Part shown: positions 42,251-51,691 of the stretch, in pieces
Layout: each line of letters begins with the position of its first letter
Position numbering within the stretch: position 1 is the first letter of the stretch
DNA from: Nocardioides sp. GY 10113
Lineage (GTDB): Bacteria; Actinomycetota; Actinomycetes; Propionibacteriales; Nocardioidaceae
Reading direction: 5' to 3'
Assembly (NCBI RefSeq): GCF_004919105.1
Contig: NZ_STGK01000004.1
Location: 1 to 64,000 of the forward strand
DNA length: 64,000 bases
Notes under the pieces: generated by a model
What the model was told of the DNA's origin: nothing
The model's database searches: none
What the model saw: the letters and a program-made list of their open reading frames with translations, nothing else
Position numbers and translations under genes: made by a program

Positions 42251-42300
42251 GGGTCGTGTGCCTGAGAACCCGCTAGGGCGGTGTGTGGGGCACACGACCC
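42251..42300. repeat. 50-bp palindromic element
   Basis: Outer arms GGGTCGTGTGCC (42251-42262) and GGCACACGACCC (42289-42300) are perfect; inner CCGC (42270-42273) and GCGG (42278-42281) share the same centre at 42275.5. Hairpin-forming. Confidence 0.75.
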
Positions 42301-42334
42301 GTCTCCGGGTCTGCGCCGCCGTGCGGAGGGCTCA

Positions 42335-42444
42335 TGTAACACGCCGTTGCGGGCTCTGCCCGGCCGTTCGCGCTGCTTCCAGCCCGTTCCAACGGGCTCG
42401 AAGCACCCTCAACGACCGACCACCGCGTGCAACAGCGTGTTACA
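42335..42444. repeat. 110-bp imperfect palindrome
   Basis: Outer arms TGTAACACGCCGTTG (42335-42349) and CAACAGCGTGTTACA (42430-42444) match at 14 of 15 positions. Inner arms TGCTTC/GAAGCA and AGCCCGTT/AACGGGCT (42374-42405) share the same centre, 42389.5, and over half of the intervening positions also pair. It is one large cruciform or stem-loop. Confidence 0.75.
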
Positions 42445-42503
42445 GGCCAGCCCAGGCCCCCGGATGCCGGTCGGCGAGCGGGACGCCGTCCGCCCTGCGC
42501 TGT

Positions 42504-42581
42504 CGGACACCGCGAGCTGCCGGACACCGCGAGCTGCCGGACACCGCGAGCTGCCGAACACGCGAGCTGTCGGACACCGCG
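42504..42581. repeat. 17-bp tandem repeat
   Basis: Unit cggacaccgcgagctgc at 42504, 42521 and 42538 (identical), a 16-bp variant at 42555 and a partial copy from 42571. Confidence 0.85.
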
Positions 42582-42605
42582 TCGGCCATCGACCTTCGCC
42601 GCATC

Positions 42606-42632
42606 TCGACGGGTCGACGGGTCGACGGGTCG
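42606..42632. repeat. 8-bp tandem repeat at the zincin-like gene's 3' edge
   Basis: Three copies of tcgacggg plus tcg, ending one base before the stop codon complement of the neighbouring minus-strand gene (42633). Confidence 0.8.
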
Positions 42633-43124
42633 TCAGTCCTCGTCGGTGTAGCGCGGGTCGACCTCGGCGGCCGGGATGCCGAGCAGCTCGGCGACCTGCT
42701 CCACCACGACCGTCAGCACCAGGGCCTCCAGGTCGGCCCGGTCGGGGGCCCGGTGCTCGATCGGGCGGCGGAAGATCACCAGTCGCGTCGGCTCGGCGCC
42801 GGTGCCGCGGATCAGCGACGAGAGCGGCACCCGGCCGGTGCCCCAGTCGTCGGGCAGCTCGGGGGAGTCCTCGACGGCGTACTCGACCACGCCGAGCCGG
42901 TCGGCCCAGCGGTCATCGATCTCGGTCACGATGTCGAGCACGATCCGGTCGAACTGCTCGCGCCGGCTGCGCGGCAGCGGCGGCTCCGGCGCGAGCTCGG
43001 AGGGGAGCACGGCCGGGCCGCGCATGCCCCGGCCGCGCCGGTCGCGGCTGCGTCGCCGGGCGCCCGGCGAGGAGTCCGGCGAGGAGCCCGTCGAGGGGCC
43101 CGTCGCCCAGCCCGAGTTCTCCAT
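42633..43124 (-). CDS. Metallopeptidase-family (zincin-like) protein with a degenerate motif
   Basis: 163 residues from ATG at 43124 (TAGGCT box 8 nt upstream). It matches the small actinobacterial 'metallopeptidase family' proteins encoded next to DUF3499 (mycobacterial Rv3259 region): RDRRGRGMRGPAVLP, REQFDRIVLDIVTEI, RLVIFRRPIEHRAPDRADLE and VVVEQVAELLGIPAAEVDPRY. Relatives, as I remember them, have His-Glu before VVVEQ; here the sequence is LVLTVVVEQ, so the expected zinc-binding HE is absent and peptidase activity is doubtful. Divergent from the DUF3499 gene. Confidence 0.8.
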   Translation of the reverse strand: MENSGWATGPSTGSSPDSSPGARRRSRDRRGRGMRGPAVLPSELAPEPPLPRSRREQFDRIVLDIVTEIDDRWADRLGVVEYAVEDSPELPDDWGTGRVPLSSLIRGTGAEPTRLVIFRRPIEHRAPDRADLEALVLTVVVEQVAELLGIPAAEVDPRYTDED

Positions 43125-43132
43125 GATCCGCG

Positions 43133-43138
43133 AGCCTA
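43133..43138 (-). promoter_or_regulatory. -10 box of the zincin-like gene (leaderless)
   Basis: TAGGCT on the minus strand, 8 nt before ATG 43124. Confidence 0.45.
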
Positions 43139-43163
43139 GCGGGCGCGAGGGCGAGGGGAGAGG

Positions 43164-43169
43164 TACCGT
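43164..43169 (+). promoter_or_regulatory. -10 box of the DUF3499 gene (leaderless)
   Basis: TACCGT, 7 nt before GTG 43177, which favours that start over the ATG at 43183. Confidence 0.5.
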
Positions 43170-43176
43170 CTGCGAC

Positions 43177-43530
43177 GTGAGTATGGCCCGGCGTTGTTCC
43201 CGCACGGCGTGCGCGCGTCCTGCGGCCGCCACGCTGACCTATGTCTACGCGGACCAGACCGCGGTGCTCGGGCCGATCTCGACGTACGCCGAGCCGCACG
43301 CCTACGACCTGTGCGCGTTCCACAGCGAGCGACTCTCCGCCCCGCGCGGCTGGGAGGTGGTCCGGCTCGCGCTGGGCAACGCCCAGCCGGGGCCGAGCGA
43401 GGACGACCTGCTGGCGCTGGCGGACGCGGTCCGCGAGGCGGCGCGACCGGCGCCCCCGGTGGAGCCGCCGCGGGAGACCGGCCGCGAGGTCGCGCGCCGC
43501 GGGCACCTGCGCGTGCTGACCTCGGAGTAG
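43177..43530 (+). CDS. DUF3499 protein
   Basis: 117 residues from GTG at 43177. The family pattern is intact: MARRCSRTACARPAAATLTYVYADQTAVLG, then YAEPHAYDLCAFHSERLSAPRGWEVVRL. The Cys residues (CSRTAC and DLCAFH) with His form a plausible zinc site. The C-terminal third is a variable Pro/Glu-rich tail. This gene occurs almost only in actinobacteria, between the zincin-like gene and phosphomannomutase (mycobacterial Rv3258c). Its function is not known. Confidence 0.9.
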   Translation: MSMARRCSRTACARPAAATLTYVYADQTAVLGPISTYAEPHAYDLCAFHSERLSAPRGWEVVRLALGNAQPGPSEDDLLALADAVREAARPAPPVEPPRETGREVARRGHLRVLTSE

Positions 43531-43605
43531 CGTCCGACCGCCGGGCGGAGCGGGCCGGCGCGAGCCGACCGGGCGGTCGCCCCGCACGGCGCCGGGGCGG
43601 TGCAC

Positions 43606-43611
43606 TAGGGT
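43606..43611 (+). promoter_or_regulatory. -10 box of manB (leaderless)
   Basis: TAGGGT, 7 nt before ATG 43619. Confidence 0.5.
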
Positions 43612-43618
43612 CCGGGGC

Positions 43619-44995
43619 ATGCCCTCCCCGACCACCTCATCGGAGAACCTCGCCGCCGTCTTCAAGGCCTACGACGTGCGCGGGACGGTGCCCGACCAGC
43701 TCGATGAGAGCCTGGCGTACGCGACCGGGATGGCGTTCGTCGCCGAGCTCGGCGCCTCCGCACTCGTCGTCGGCTACGACATGCGCCCCAGCTCCCCGGG
43801 TCTGGCCGGCGCCTTCGCCGACGGAGCCACCGAGGCCGGCGCCGACGTCACCATGATCGGGCTCGCCTCCACGGACCAGCTCTACTTCGCCTCCGGGCAC
43901 CTGGGGCTGCCGGGCGCGATGTTCACCGCGAGCCACAACCCCGCGCAGTACAACGGCATCAAGATGTGCCGGGAGCTGGCCCAGCCCGTCGGGATGGACT
44001 CCGGGCTGGCCGCGATCCGCGACCGGGTGGCCGCGGGCGCCTCGGTGCGCGCCGGCAGCACCGGCTCGATCGGCTCCCACGACGTGCTGCAGGCCTACGC
44101 CGCGCACCTGCTCTCCCTGGCTCCGGTCCGCGGCCGCCGGCTCAAGGTGGTCGTGGACGCGGGCAACGGCATGGCCGGACACACCGCGCCCGCCGTCTTC
44201 GGGCGCCTGGAGGGCCAGGTGGACCTGGTGCCGATGTACTTCGAGCTCGACGGCACCTTCCCGAACCACGAGGCCAACCCGATCGAGCCGGAGAACCTGG
44301 TCGACCTGCAGCGGCGGGTGGTCGCCGAGCGGGCCGACATCGGCCTTGCCTTCGACGGCGACGCCGACCGCTGCTTCATCGTCGACGAGCGTGGCCGCGC
44401 GGTCTCCCCGTCCACGCTGACCGCGCTGATCGCCTCCCGCGAGCTGGCCAAGGAGCCGGGCGCCACGGTGATCCACAACCTGATCACCTCCCGCGCCGTG
44501 CCCGAGATCGTCGGCGAGCTCGGCGGCGTCCCGGTGCGGACCCGGGTCGGCCACTCCTTCATCAAGGCCACGATGGCCGAGACCGAGGCGATCTTCGGCG
44601 GCGAGCACAGCGGCCACTTCTACTTCCGCGACTTCTGGCGCGCCGACTCCGGGATGCTCGCAGCGCTGCACGCGCTCGCCGCGCTCGCCGAGACCGACCG
44701 GCCGCTCTCGGAGCTGATGGCGGCCTACGAGCGGTACCCGCTCAGCGGTGAGATCAACTCCACCGTCGCCGACCAGGCCGCGGTGCTCGCGGCTCTCGAG
44801 GAGCGGTACGCCGGAGCCGACGGTGTGGTCGTCGACCACCTCGACGGCCTCAGCGTCAGCCATGCCGACTGGGCGTTCAACGTGCGCGCCTCCAACACCG
44901 AGCCGCTGCTGCGGCTCAATGCCGAAGGGAAGGACGAAGCCACCATGGCCACGGTCCGTGACGACGTGCTCGAGATCATCCGGAGCGGCAAGTGA
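43619..44995 (+). CDS. manB: Phosphomannomutase/phosphoglucomutase
   Basis: 458 residues from ATG at 43619. The alpha-D-phosphohexomutase motifs are in order: [13 protein letters not shown], the phosphoserine loop [13 protein letters not shown], the metal loop [13 protein letters not shown], the sugar-binding [13 protein letters not shown] and the phosphate-binding [12 protein letters not shown]. It converts mannose 6-phosphate to mannose 1-phosphate, feeding manC at 33061. Its stop overlaps the next GTG by 4 nt, so the mutase, the Trm112-like protein and the SIS-domain protein form one unit, as in mycobacterial Rv3257c-Rv3256c. Confidence 0.95.
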   Translation: MPSPTTSSENLAAVFKAYDVRGTVPDQLDESLAYATGMAFVAELGASALVVGYDMRPSSPGLAGAFADGATEAGADVTMIGLASTDQLYFASGHLGLPGAMFTASHNPAQYNGIKMCRELAQPVGMDSGLAAIRDRVAAGASVRAGSTGSIGSHDVLQAYAAHLLSLAPVRGRRLKVVVDAGNGMAGHTAPAVFGRLEGQVDLVPMYFELDGTFPNHEANPIEPENLVDLQRRVVAERADIGLAFDGDADRCFIVDERGRAVSPSTLTALIASRELAKEPGATVIHNLITSRAVPEIVGELGGVPVRTRVGHSFIKATMAETEAIFGGEHSGHFYFRDFWRADSGMLAALHALAALAETDRPLSELMAAYERYPLSGEINSTVADQAAVLAALEERYAGADGVVVDHLDGLSVSHADWAFNVRASNTEPLLRLNAEGKDEATMATVRDDVLEIIRSGK

Positions 44996-45204
44996 GCGCC
45001 CCGAACGGCGCCGACGCCGGCATCGCCCCGGAGCTGCTGGCGATCATCGTCTGCCCCGCCTGCCACGGCGAGCTCGCGGTCACGCCGATCGCGGACGACG
45101 CGCAGGCGGGGGCGGAGCTGGTCTGCGGCGGCTGCGGCCTGGCCTACCCGGTCCGCGACGGCATCCCCGTGCTGCTGGTCGACGAAGCCCGCAAGCCCGC
45201 CTGA
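44992..45204 (+). CDS. Trm112-like zinc protein
   Basis: 70 residues from GTG at 44992, coupled to manB. It is a Trm112p-type zinc ribbon: [16 protein letters not shown], then [20 protein letters not shown], i.e. two CxxC pairs that bind zinc and the [11 protein letters not shown] hallmark. In other systems Trm112 activates methyltransferases; bacterial versions are often encoded beside unrelated sugar genes and may be general small chaperone-like partners. No methyltransferase is adjacent. Confidence 0.9.
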   Translation: MSAPNGADAGIAPELLAIIVCPACHGELAVTPIADDAQAGAELVCGGCGLAYPVRDGIPVLLVDEARKPA

Positions 45205-45226
45205 GGCTCGGACCCCGGGAGCCACG

Positions 45227-46255
45227 ATGACTTGGTTCGACGAGTCCCGGCTGGACGGCGAGACCGCCCTCGCCTCCGCCGACCTCCGGCTCCGCTACCT
45301 GGCCGAGTCCGGGTCGCGCGTCCGGCGCGAGGTCTCCGGCGCGGCCGACGCGATCGCCGAGGCGGTCGCCCGGGCCGCGGACAGCCGCCCCCGGGCGGTG
45401 ATCGCCGGCGGTCCCGACTCCCGGCTGCTGCGGGCGGTGCTCGAGCCGTTCTGCCCGGTGCCGTTCGTCGCCTGGCCGAACCCCTCCCTGCCCGGTTGGG
45501 CGGGCAGCCTCGACCTGGTCGTGGTGCTGGCACCCGACGGGTCGGACGTCGGCGCCGCGTCGGCGGTCGCCGAGGCGGCGCGTCGGGGGTGCCAGGTGGT
45601 CGTGGCCTGCCCTCCGGACTCCCGGGTCGCCGAGCACGCCACCGGCCGCTGGACCACCATCCTGCCGACCTCGACCCGCGACCAGCTCGCGACCGCGGTC
45701 ACGGTGCTCTCGTTCCTGCACCAGGTGGCGCTCGGCCCGGTCGCGACCCCGGACGCCGTCGCCGAGGCGCTGGACGAGGTCGCCATCGCGTGCTCGCCGA
45801 ACCGCGACATCTCGATCAACCCGGCGAAGATGCTGGCGATCGCCCTGGGCGACGCCGACCCGGTCGTGTGGGGCGGATCGGCGCTGGCGGCCCGGGCGGC
45901 ACGACGGGTGGCGGAGTCGATCCGTCGTACCTCCGGGCGGGCGGCGCTCGCGGGCGACGCCGAGCACCTGCTGCCGGTGCTCGAGGCGACCCGGCCGCGC
46001 AACGTGTTCGCCGACCCCTTCGCCGACCCCGCCGGTGGCGACCGGCGCCCGGCCCTGGTGATCCTCGACGACGGCGCCGACGACCCGGTCGCGCTGGCGC
46101 AGCGCCGCTCGCTGGAGCAGGCCGCGGCCGAGCACCAGGTGCGGGTCGAGTACGTCGAGGCCGAGGCCGAGGGCGAGGTGGCGCGCTACGCGTCGCTGCT
46201 GCTGCACGGCACCTACGCCGCCGAGTACCTGCGTCTGGGCCTGGTCGAGGGGTGA
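45227..46255 (+). CDS. SIS-domain sugar-phosphate isomerase (bifunctional phosphoglucose/phosphomannose type)
   Basis: 342 residues from ATG at 45227 with GGGAG upstream. Two SIS-like halves are seen (AVIAGGPDSRLLRAVLEPF and PVVWGGSALAARAARRVAESI), together with LVVVLAPDGSDVGAASAVAEA and the C-terminal bifunctional-isomerase region ending YASLLLHGTYAAEYLRLGL. The likely reaction is fructose 6-phosphate to mannose 6-phosphate, completing the route to GDP-mannose with manB and manC. Mycobacterial Rv3256c is the positional match. The Ser/Thr-rich SIS loops are less perfect than in enzymes of known activity, so this is a family-level call. GTGA overlap with the next gene. Confidence 0.82.
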   Translation: MTWFDESRLDGETALASADLRLRYLAESGSRVRREVSGAADAIAEAVARAADSRPRAVIAGGPDSRLLRAVLEPFCPVPFVAWPNPSLPGWAGSLDLVVVLAPDGSDVGAASAVAEAARRGCQVVVACPPDSRVAEHATGRWTTILPTSTRDQLATAVTVLSFLHQVALGPVATPDAVAEALDEVAIACSPNRDISINPAKMLAIALGDADPVVWGGSALAARAARRVAESIRRTSGRAALAGDAEHLLPVLEATRPRNVFADPFADPAGGDRRPALVILDDGADDPVALAQRRSLEQAAAEHQVRVEYVEAEAEGEVARYASLLLHGTYAAEYLRLGLVEG

Positions 46256-47214
46256 GCGAGGCCTGCTGCGGCCCCGCCCGCGAGCCTGACCGGCCGGCCG
46301 CGGGCCCGGTCCCGATCACCCTCGGCGCCGGGGCGCGCGGGGAGGCCGGGGCCGAGCTGCGCGCCACGCTGGTGCCGATCCCCGCCCAGCGGTTCACGAT
46401 GGGCACCGACGACCCCCGCGGCTATGCCGACGACGGCGAGGGCCCCGCGCACCCGGTGCAGGTCTCGGCGTTCGCGATCTCGCCGTACGCGGTCACGAAC
46501 GCCTGGTTCGCCCGGTTCGTCGACGAGACCGGTCACGTCACCACGGCCGAGCGGTTCGGCGACTCGTTCGTCTTCGCCGGCCTGCTGCCCGACGACGCCC
46601 CGCCCACCCAGGCGGTCGCCGCGGCGCCGTGGTGGCGGCTCGTCGAGGGGGCGAGCTGGCGGGCGCCGGAGGGCCCGTGGAGCGACCTCGCCGGGCGCGA
46701 GGAGCACCCGGTGGTCCACGTCAGCTGGGAGGACGCGACGGCGTTCTGCGCCTGGAGCGGGACCCGGCTGCCCACGGAGGCCGAGTGGGAGGCCGCCGCC
46801 CGCGGCGGGCTCGCCGGCGACCACCACTACCCCTGGGGCGACGAGCGCGAGCCCGGTGGCGTGCACCGGATGAACGTCTTCCAGGGCACCTTCCCGGGCC
46901 ACGACACCGGGGAGGACGGCTTCGTCGGGACCTGTCCGGTCGGCTCGTACCCGGCCAACGGCTACGGCCTCCACGAGGTCACCGGGAACGTGTGGGAGTG
47001 GTGCTCGGACTGGTTCGACCCGGGCTGGTACGGCGTCTCGCCGACCACCGACCCGACCGGCCCCGCCGGGCCGACCCCGGCTGGCGCCAAGGTGATGAGG
47101 GGCGGCTCCTACCTGTGCCACGACAGCTACTGCTGGCGCTACCGGGTCGACGCGCGCAGCTCCAACACCCCCGACAGCACCACCGGCAACCTGGGCTTCC
47201 GCGTCGCCGGCTGA
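46252..47214 (+). CDS. Formylglycine-generating enzyme (aerobic, copper type)
   Basis: 320 residues from GTG at 46252 (4-nt overlap upstream). FGE-sulfatase fold: RFTMGTDDPRGYADDGEGPAHPV, FAISPYAVTNAWFARFVDETG, VHVSWEDATAFCAWSGTRLPTEAEWE, NVWEWCSDWF. The catalytic copper-binding cysteines are C289 and C294 in SYLCHDSYCWRY, followed by RSSNTPDSTTGNLGFRV. It oxidises a Cys in CxPxR sulfatases to formylglycine. No sulfatase is encoded in the window, so the substrate lies elsewhere. Its place at the end of a mannose-sugar operon is unusual. Confidence 0.93.
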   Translation: MSEACCGPAREPDRPAAGPVPITLGAGARGEAGAELRATLVPIPAQRFTMGTDDPRGYADDGEGPAHPVQVSAFAISPYAVTNAWFARFVDETGHVTTAERFGDSFVFAGLLPDDAPPTQAVAAAPWWRLVEGASWRAPEGPWSDLAGREEHPVVHVSWEDATAFCAWSGTRLPTEAEWEAAARGGLAGDHHYPWGDEREPGGVHRMNVFQGTFPGHDTGEDGFVGTCPVGSYPANGYGLHEVTGNVWEWCSDWFDPGWYGVSPTTDPTGPAGPTPAGAKVMRGGSYLCHDSYCWRYRVDARSSNTPDSTTGNLGFRVAG

Positions 47215-47285
47215 GGTGGTCGGCTGACGCGGCGGGGGAGCGACGCCGGGGATTGGACGCACGGCGGACCGGGTAGGCCACGGTG

Positions 47286-48476
47286 ATGCCTCCTGCACCG
47301 ACCGACCGCCCGACCCGGGACCCGTGGCTGGACAACGCCAAGATCACGCTGGTGACCTTGGTCGTGGTCGGCCACTCCTGGACCCTGCTGCCGCCGGGCG
47401 GGCTGACCGGCCGCCTCTACGACTTCCTCTACGCCTGGCACATGCCGGCGTTCGTGCTGGTCACCGGGTACCTCTCGCGCGGCTTCGACTACCGGCCCGA
47501 CCGGCTGGTGAGCCTGGTGCGCACGGTGGCCGTGCCGTACCTGATGTTCGAGTGCGCGCTGGCGCTGTTCCGGATCCACGTCGGCGGCGAGCGGCTCGAG
47601 GACCTGTTCCGCGACCCGCACTGGCCGCTCTGGTTCCTGCCGGCGCTCTTCTGCTGGCGGCTGCTGACGCCCCTGTTCCGGCCGCTGCCCGGCGGCCTGG
47701 CCCTCGCCGTGGCGATCAGCCTCGCGGCGGGGCTGTGGGCCGGCGACACCCTCGACATCGCCCGGGTGCTCGGGTTCCTGCCGTTCTTCGTGCTCGGGCT
47801 CAAGGCGACCCCCGAGCGCCTGGCGCTGCTGCGCGGACCGCTGCCGGCGGCGGCCGCGGTGGCCTTCTTCGCCGGTCTGTGGCTGCTCGCGGCCGACCTC
47901 GACCGCTGGGCGAGCACCGAGTGGCTGTACTACCGATCGACCTACGGCGAGCTGGAGGTGGGCGACGCCCGTGCGCTGCTCACCCGCGCGGCGCTGCTGG
48001 CGGTCGGCACCCTGGGTGCGCTGGCGTTCCTGGCGCTGGTGCCCCGCCGATCCGGCTGGTACAGCCGGATGGGCGGCGCGACCCTGGTCGTCTACCTCTG
48101 CCACGGGTTCGTCGTGAAGGGCGCCGAGTACGCCGGCTACCCGGACTGGGTGGGCGCGTCGTCGGTGCCGCCCGCGGTGGGCCTGGCGCTGACCACCGCC
48201 GTCGCGGTCGCGGTGGCGCTGACGCTGGCCTCGGACCCCGTCGCGCGGCGCCTGGGCGTGCTCGTGGACCCGTTCGGAGCGGCGCAGCGCAAGGTGCGCG
48301 GCGCCGTCGACCTGACCGCTGCCAGCCTCGCGTCGACCCCCGTGCCGACCCCCGTTCCGACCCCCGTTCCGACCGCCGCGCCGACCTCCGCGCCGACCGC
48401 CGCGCCGACCACCGCGCCGTCCACCGGGGCGGCCACCGGGGCGGAGGGTCGGCCCGGCGTCGTACGGGGCCGGTAG
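47286..48476 (+). CDS. Acyltransferase-3 family membrane protein
   Basis: 396 residues from ATG at 47286 (GTG 47283 is also possible). About ten membrane helices. The N-terminal RDPWLDNAKITLVTLVVVGHSW has the catalytic-type His, and FLYAWHMPAFVLVTGYLSRGF the second conserved block. Such proteins O-acetylate or acylate extracellular polysaccharides or lipids. The last 40 residues are a repetitive Ala-Pro-Thr tail from a 12-bp minisatellite (48333-48420). Its stop codon TAG lies within the -10 box of the next gene. Confidence 0.88.
   Translation: MPPAPTDRPTRDPWLDNAKITLVTLVVVGHSWTLLPPGGLTGRLYDFLYAWHMPAFVLVTGYLSRGFDYRPDRLVSLVRTVAVPYLMFECALALFRIHVGGERLEDLFRDPHWPLWFLPALFCWRLLTPLFRPLPGGLALAVAISLAAGLWAGDTLDIARVLGFLPFFVLGLKATPERLALLRGPLPAAAAVAFFAGLWLLAADLDRWASTEWLYYRSTYGELEVGDARALLTRAALLAVGTLGALAFLALVPRRSGWYSRMGGATLVVYLCHGFVVKGAEYAGYPDWVGASSVPPAVGLALTTAVAVAVALTLASDPVARRLGVLVDPFGAAQRKVRGAVDLTAASLASTPVPTPVPTPVPTAAPTSAPTAAPTTAPSTGAATGAEGRPGVVRGR
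48333..48420 (+). repeat. 12-bp minisatellite in the acyltransferase tail
   Basis: About seven diverging 12-bp units of the ccgacccccgtt type, giving TPVPTPVPTPVPTAAPTSAP. Confidence 0.75.
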
Positions 48477-48479
48477 CCT
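48474..48479 (+). promoter_or_regulatory. -10 box of the DUF808 gene (leaderless)
   Basis: TAGCCT, 6 nt before ATG 48486; its TAG is also the acyltransferase stop codon. Confidence 0.5.
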
Positions 48480-48485
48480 GCGCCC

Positions 48486-49472
48486 ATGAGTGCGGGTCTG
48501 TTCGGGCTGCTGGACGATGTGGCAGCGATCGCCAAGCTGGCGGCGGCGTCGATCGACGACGTGGGCGCGGCCGCCGGCCGGGCCACCGCGAAGGCGGCCG
48601 GCGTCGTGGTCGACGACACCGCGGTCACCCCGCAGTACGTCCAGGGCGTCACGGCGGACCGGGAGCTCCCGATCGTCAAGAAGATCGCGGTCGGCTCGAT
48701 CCGCAACAAGCTGCTGCTGATCCTGCCGGCCGCGCTGGTGCTCAGCCAGTTCCTGCCGGGCGCGCTGCCGATCATCCTGATGGTCGGCGGCACCTACCTC
48801 GCCTTCGAGGGGGCCGAGAAGGTCTGGGAGAAGGTCTCGGGCCACGGCCAGCACGACGCCCCGGCCGCGGTCCGCGGGCCGGAGGCGGAGCGCGAGCTGA
48901 TCGCCGGCGCGGTCCGCACCGACCTGATCCTGTCCGCCGAGATCATGGTGATCGCGCTGAACGAGGTCGCCGACGAGCCGTTCCTCGGCCGGCTGGCGAT
49001 CCTGGTGGTGGTCGCGGTGGCGATCACCGTCGGCGTCTACGGCGTGGTCGGGCTGATCGTGAAGATGGACGACATCGGGCTGCACCTCGCCGAGCGCAGC
49101 TCGCAGTCGGCGCAGCGGGTCGGGCGCTGGCTGGTGGCGGCGATGCCGCGGCTGCTGGCCGCGATCACCGTCATCGGGACCGTCGCGATGCTGTGGGTCG
49201 GCGGTCACATCCTGATCGCGAACCTCGCAGAGGCGGGCTGGTGGCACGCGCCCTACGACGCGCTGCACCACCTCGAGGAGGAGGTGCGTCACGCGGTCGA
49301 CGTACCGGTGCTCGGCCCGGCCCTGGCCTGGCTGACCAACACCGCGGTCTCGACCCTCGTCGGTCTGCTCGTCGGCGCCCTGGTGGTCCTGGTGACGCAC
49401 CTGGTCCCGCGGCGTGGCGGGCACGGTCACCCGGCGGAGCCGGCAGCAGCCTCCGACGAAGCCACGTCTTGA
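48486..49472 (+). CDS. DUF808 (YedI-like) inner-membrane protein
   Basis: 328 residues from ATG at 48486. The N-terminus SAGLFGLLDDVAAIAKLAAASIDDV and AAGVVVDDTAVTPQYVQG are the family hallmark, followed by ELPIVKKIAVGSIRNKLLLILPAALVL, LMVGGTYLAFEGAEKV and several more membrane helices. A His-rich tail (HHLEEEVRH, GGHGHP) is present. Function is unknown. It has its own leaderless promoter and no obvious partner. Confidence 0.92.
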   Translation: MSAGLFGLLDDVAAIAKLAAASIDDVGAAAGRATAKAAGVVVDDTAVTPQYVQGVTADRELPIVKKIAVGSIRNKLLLILPAALVLSQFLPGALPIILMVGGTYLAFEGAEKVWEKVSGHGQHDAPAAVRGPEAERELIAGAVRTDLILSAEIMVIALNEVADEPFLGRLAILVVVAVAITVGVYGVVGLIVKMDDIGLHLAERSSQSAQRVGRWLVAAMPRLLAAITVIGTVAMLWVGGHILIANLAEAGWWHAPYDALHHLEEEVRHAVDVPVLGPALAWLTNTAVSTLVGLLVGALVVLVTHLVPRRGGHGHPAEPAAASDEATS

Positions 49473-49539
49473 CCCGCTGCGGGCTACCATCGCCCGGCGT
49501 GCCGACGCGGTGTCGCACGACGAAGGACGGAGGCTGGAC

Positions 49540-50034
49540 GTGGAGACGACGCAGGAGCGACCCGGCGGCAGGACCGTCCTCACCTACGGCACCTTCGACC
49601 TGTTCCACATCGGTCACCTGCGCCTCATCGAGCGGCTGACCGCGATGGGGGACCGGCTGATCGTGGGCGTCTCGAGCGACGAGTTCAACGCCGCCAAGGG
49701 CAAGCGCTCGGTGGTCTCCTACGAGGACCGCGCGGCGATCGTCGGCGCCATCCGCGGCGTCGACCTGGTCATCCCCGAGCACGCCTGGGAGCAGAAGGCC
49801 GCCGACATCGCCGAGTACGGCGTCGACGTCTTCGTGATGGGCGACGACTGGCGCGGGAAGTTCGACGACCTCGAGGAGCTCTGCGAGGTCGTCTACCTGC
49901 CGCGCACCGTCGGCGTCTCCAGCACCGAGATCAAGCAGATGCTGCGTGCGCTCGACCCGGCCCACCTCGACGAGCTCCAGTCCGCCGTCACCAGCCTGAC
50001 CAACCTGCTGACGCACTACCGCGACCTGACCTGA
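49540..50034 (+). CDS. Glycerol-3-phosphate cytidylyltransferase-like enzyme
   Basis: 164 residues from GTG at 49540, with CGGAGG 7 nt upstream; the longer open frame from 49414 overlaps DUF808 and is rejected. Cytidylyltransferase motifs: [23 protein letters not shown] (HxGH), [13 protein letters not shown], and [15 protein letters not shown] near the end (RTxGxSST). TagD-type enzymes make CDP-glycerol for teichoic acids; related enzymes use other polyol or sugar phosphates. With the acyltransferase and LCP proteins it supports a glycopolymer role in this region. Confidence 0.9.
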   Translation: METTQERPGGRTVLTYGTFDLFHIGHLRLIERLTAMGDRLIVGVSSDEFNAAKGKRSVVSYEDRAAIVGAIRGVDLVIPEHAWEQKAADIAEYGVDVFVMGDDWRGKFDDLEELCEVVYLPRTVGVSSTEIKQMLRALDPAHLDELQSAVTSLTNLLTHYRDLT

Positions 50035-50130
50035 GCCGACGTGCCCCGAGGCGGCCCGCCCCGAGCCGGCACGCCCGAGCCGCGCGGGCCCGCGATCGGT
50101 GCGTTCCGATTCATCGGGTCCGGCCCGCGC

Positions 50131-50222
50131 TTGTAGGCTGGCCCGGTCATGCGCGGGAGATCCCGGAGGAGCGCAGATGCGCCGCAGGACACAACTCCAC
50201 GAGTCTCGAGGACGACACATCC
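50131..50222 (+). promoter_or_regulatory. ahcY promoter and about 80-nt structured leader
   Basis: TAGGCT (50132-50137) is a likely -10. The leader that follows contains GCGC-AGAT-GCGC and a CGGGA/TCCCG pair, and GGAGGAGCGC resembles part of the SAH-riboswitch core, but the other conserved block (CCAGGCTCG) is not present. Call it a structured leader, not a riboswitch. Confidence 0.35.
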
Positions 50223-51650
<1,428 letters not shown>

Positions 51651-51663
51651 GCTGAATGGGCCG

Positions 51664-51691
51664 AGCGTGTCGTCGCTGCGCTCGACACGCT
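51664..51691 (+). terminator. ahcY terminator hairpin
   Basis: AGCGTGTCG (51664-51672) and CGACACGCT (51683-51691) pair perfectly over a 10-nt loop, 14 nt after the ahcY stop codon. Confidence 0.6.

Larger units (their letters stand above)
42007..42632. other. 626-bp gap packed with palindromes and tandem repeats
   Basis: No gene is credible here. It contains, in order, a 50-bp palindrome (42251-42300), a 110-bp imperfect palindrome (42335-42444), a 17-bp tandem repeat (42504-42581) and an 8-bp tandem repeat (42606-42632). From 42007 to 42250 nothing specific is seen. Confidence 0.7.

Noticed and set aside
42273..42527. Minus-strand small open frame over the palindromes
   Set aside because: Covers the palindromic repeats; composition reflects the repeats rather than a protein.
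50131..50222. Known SAH riboswitch before ahcY
   Set aside because: Only one conserved segment is matched; the CCAGGCTCG block and closing strand are not found. Kept as a finding on an unexplained leader.
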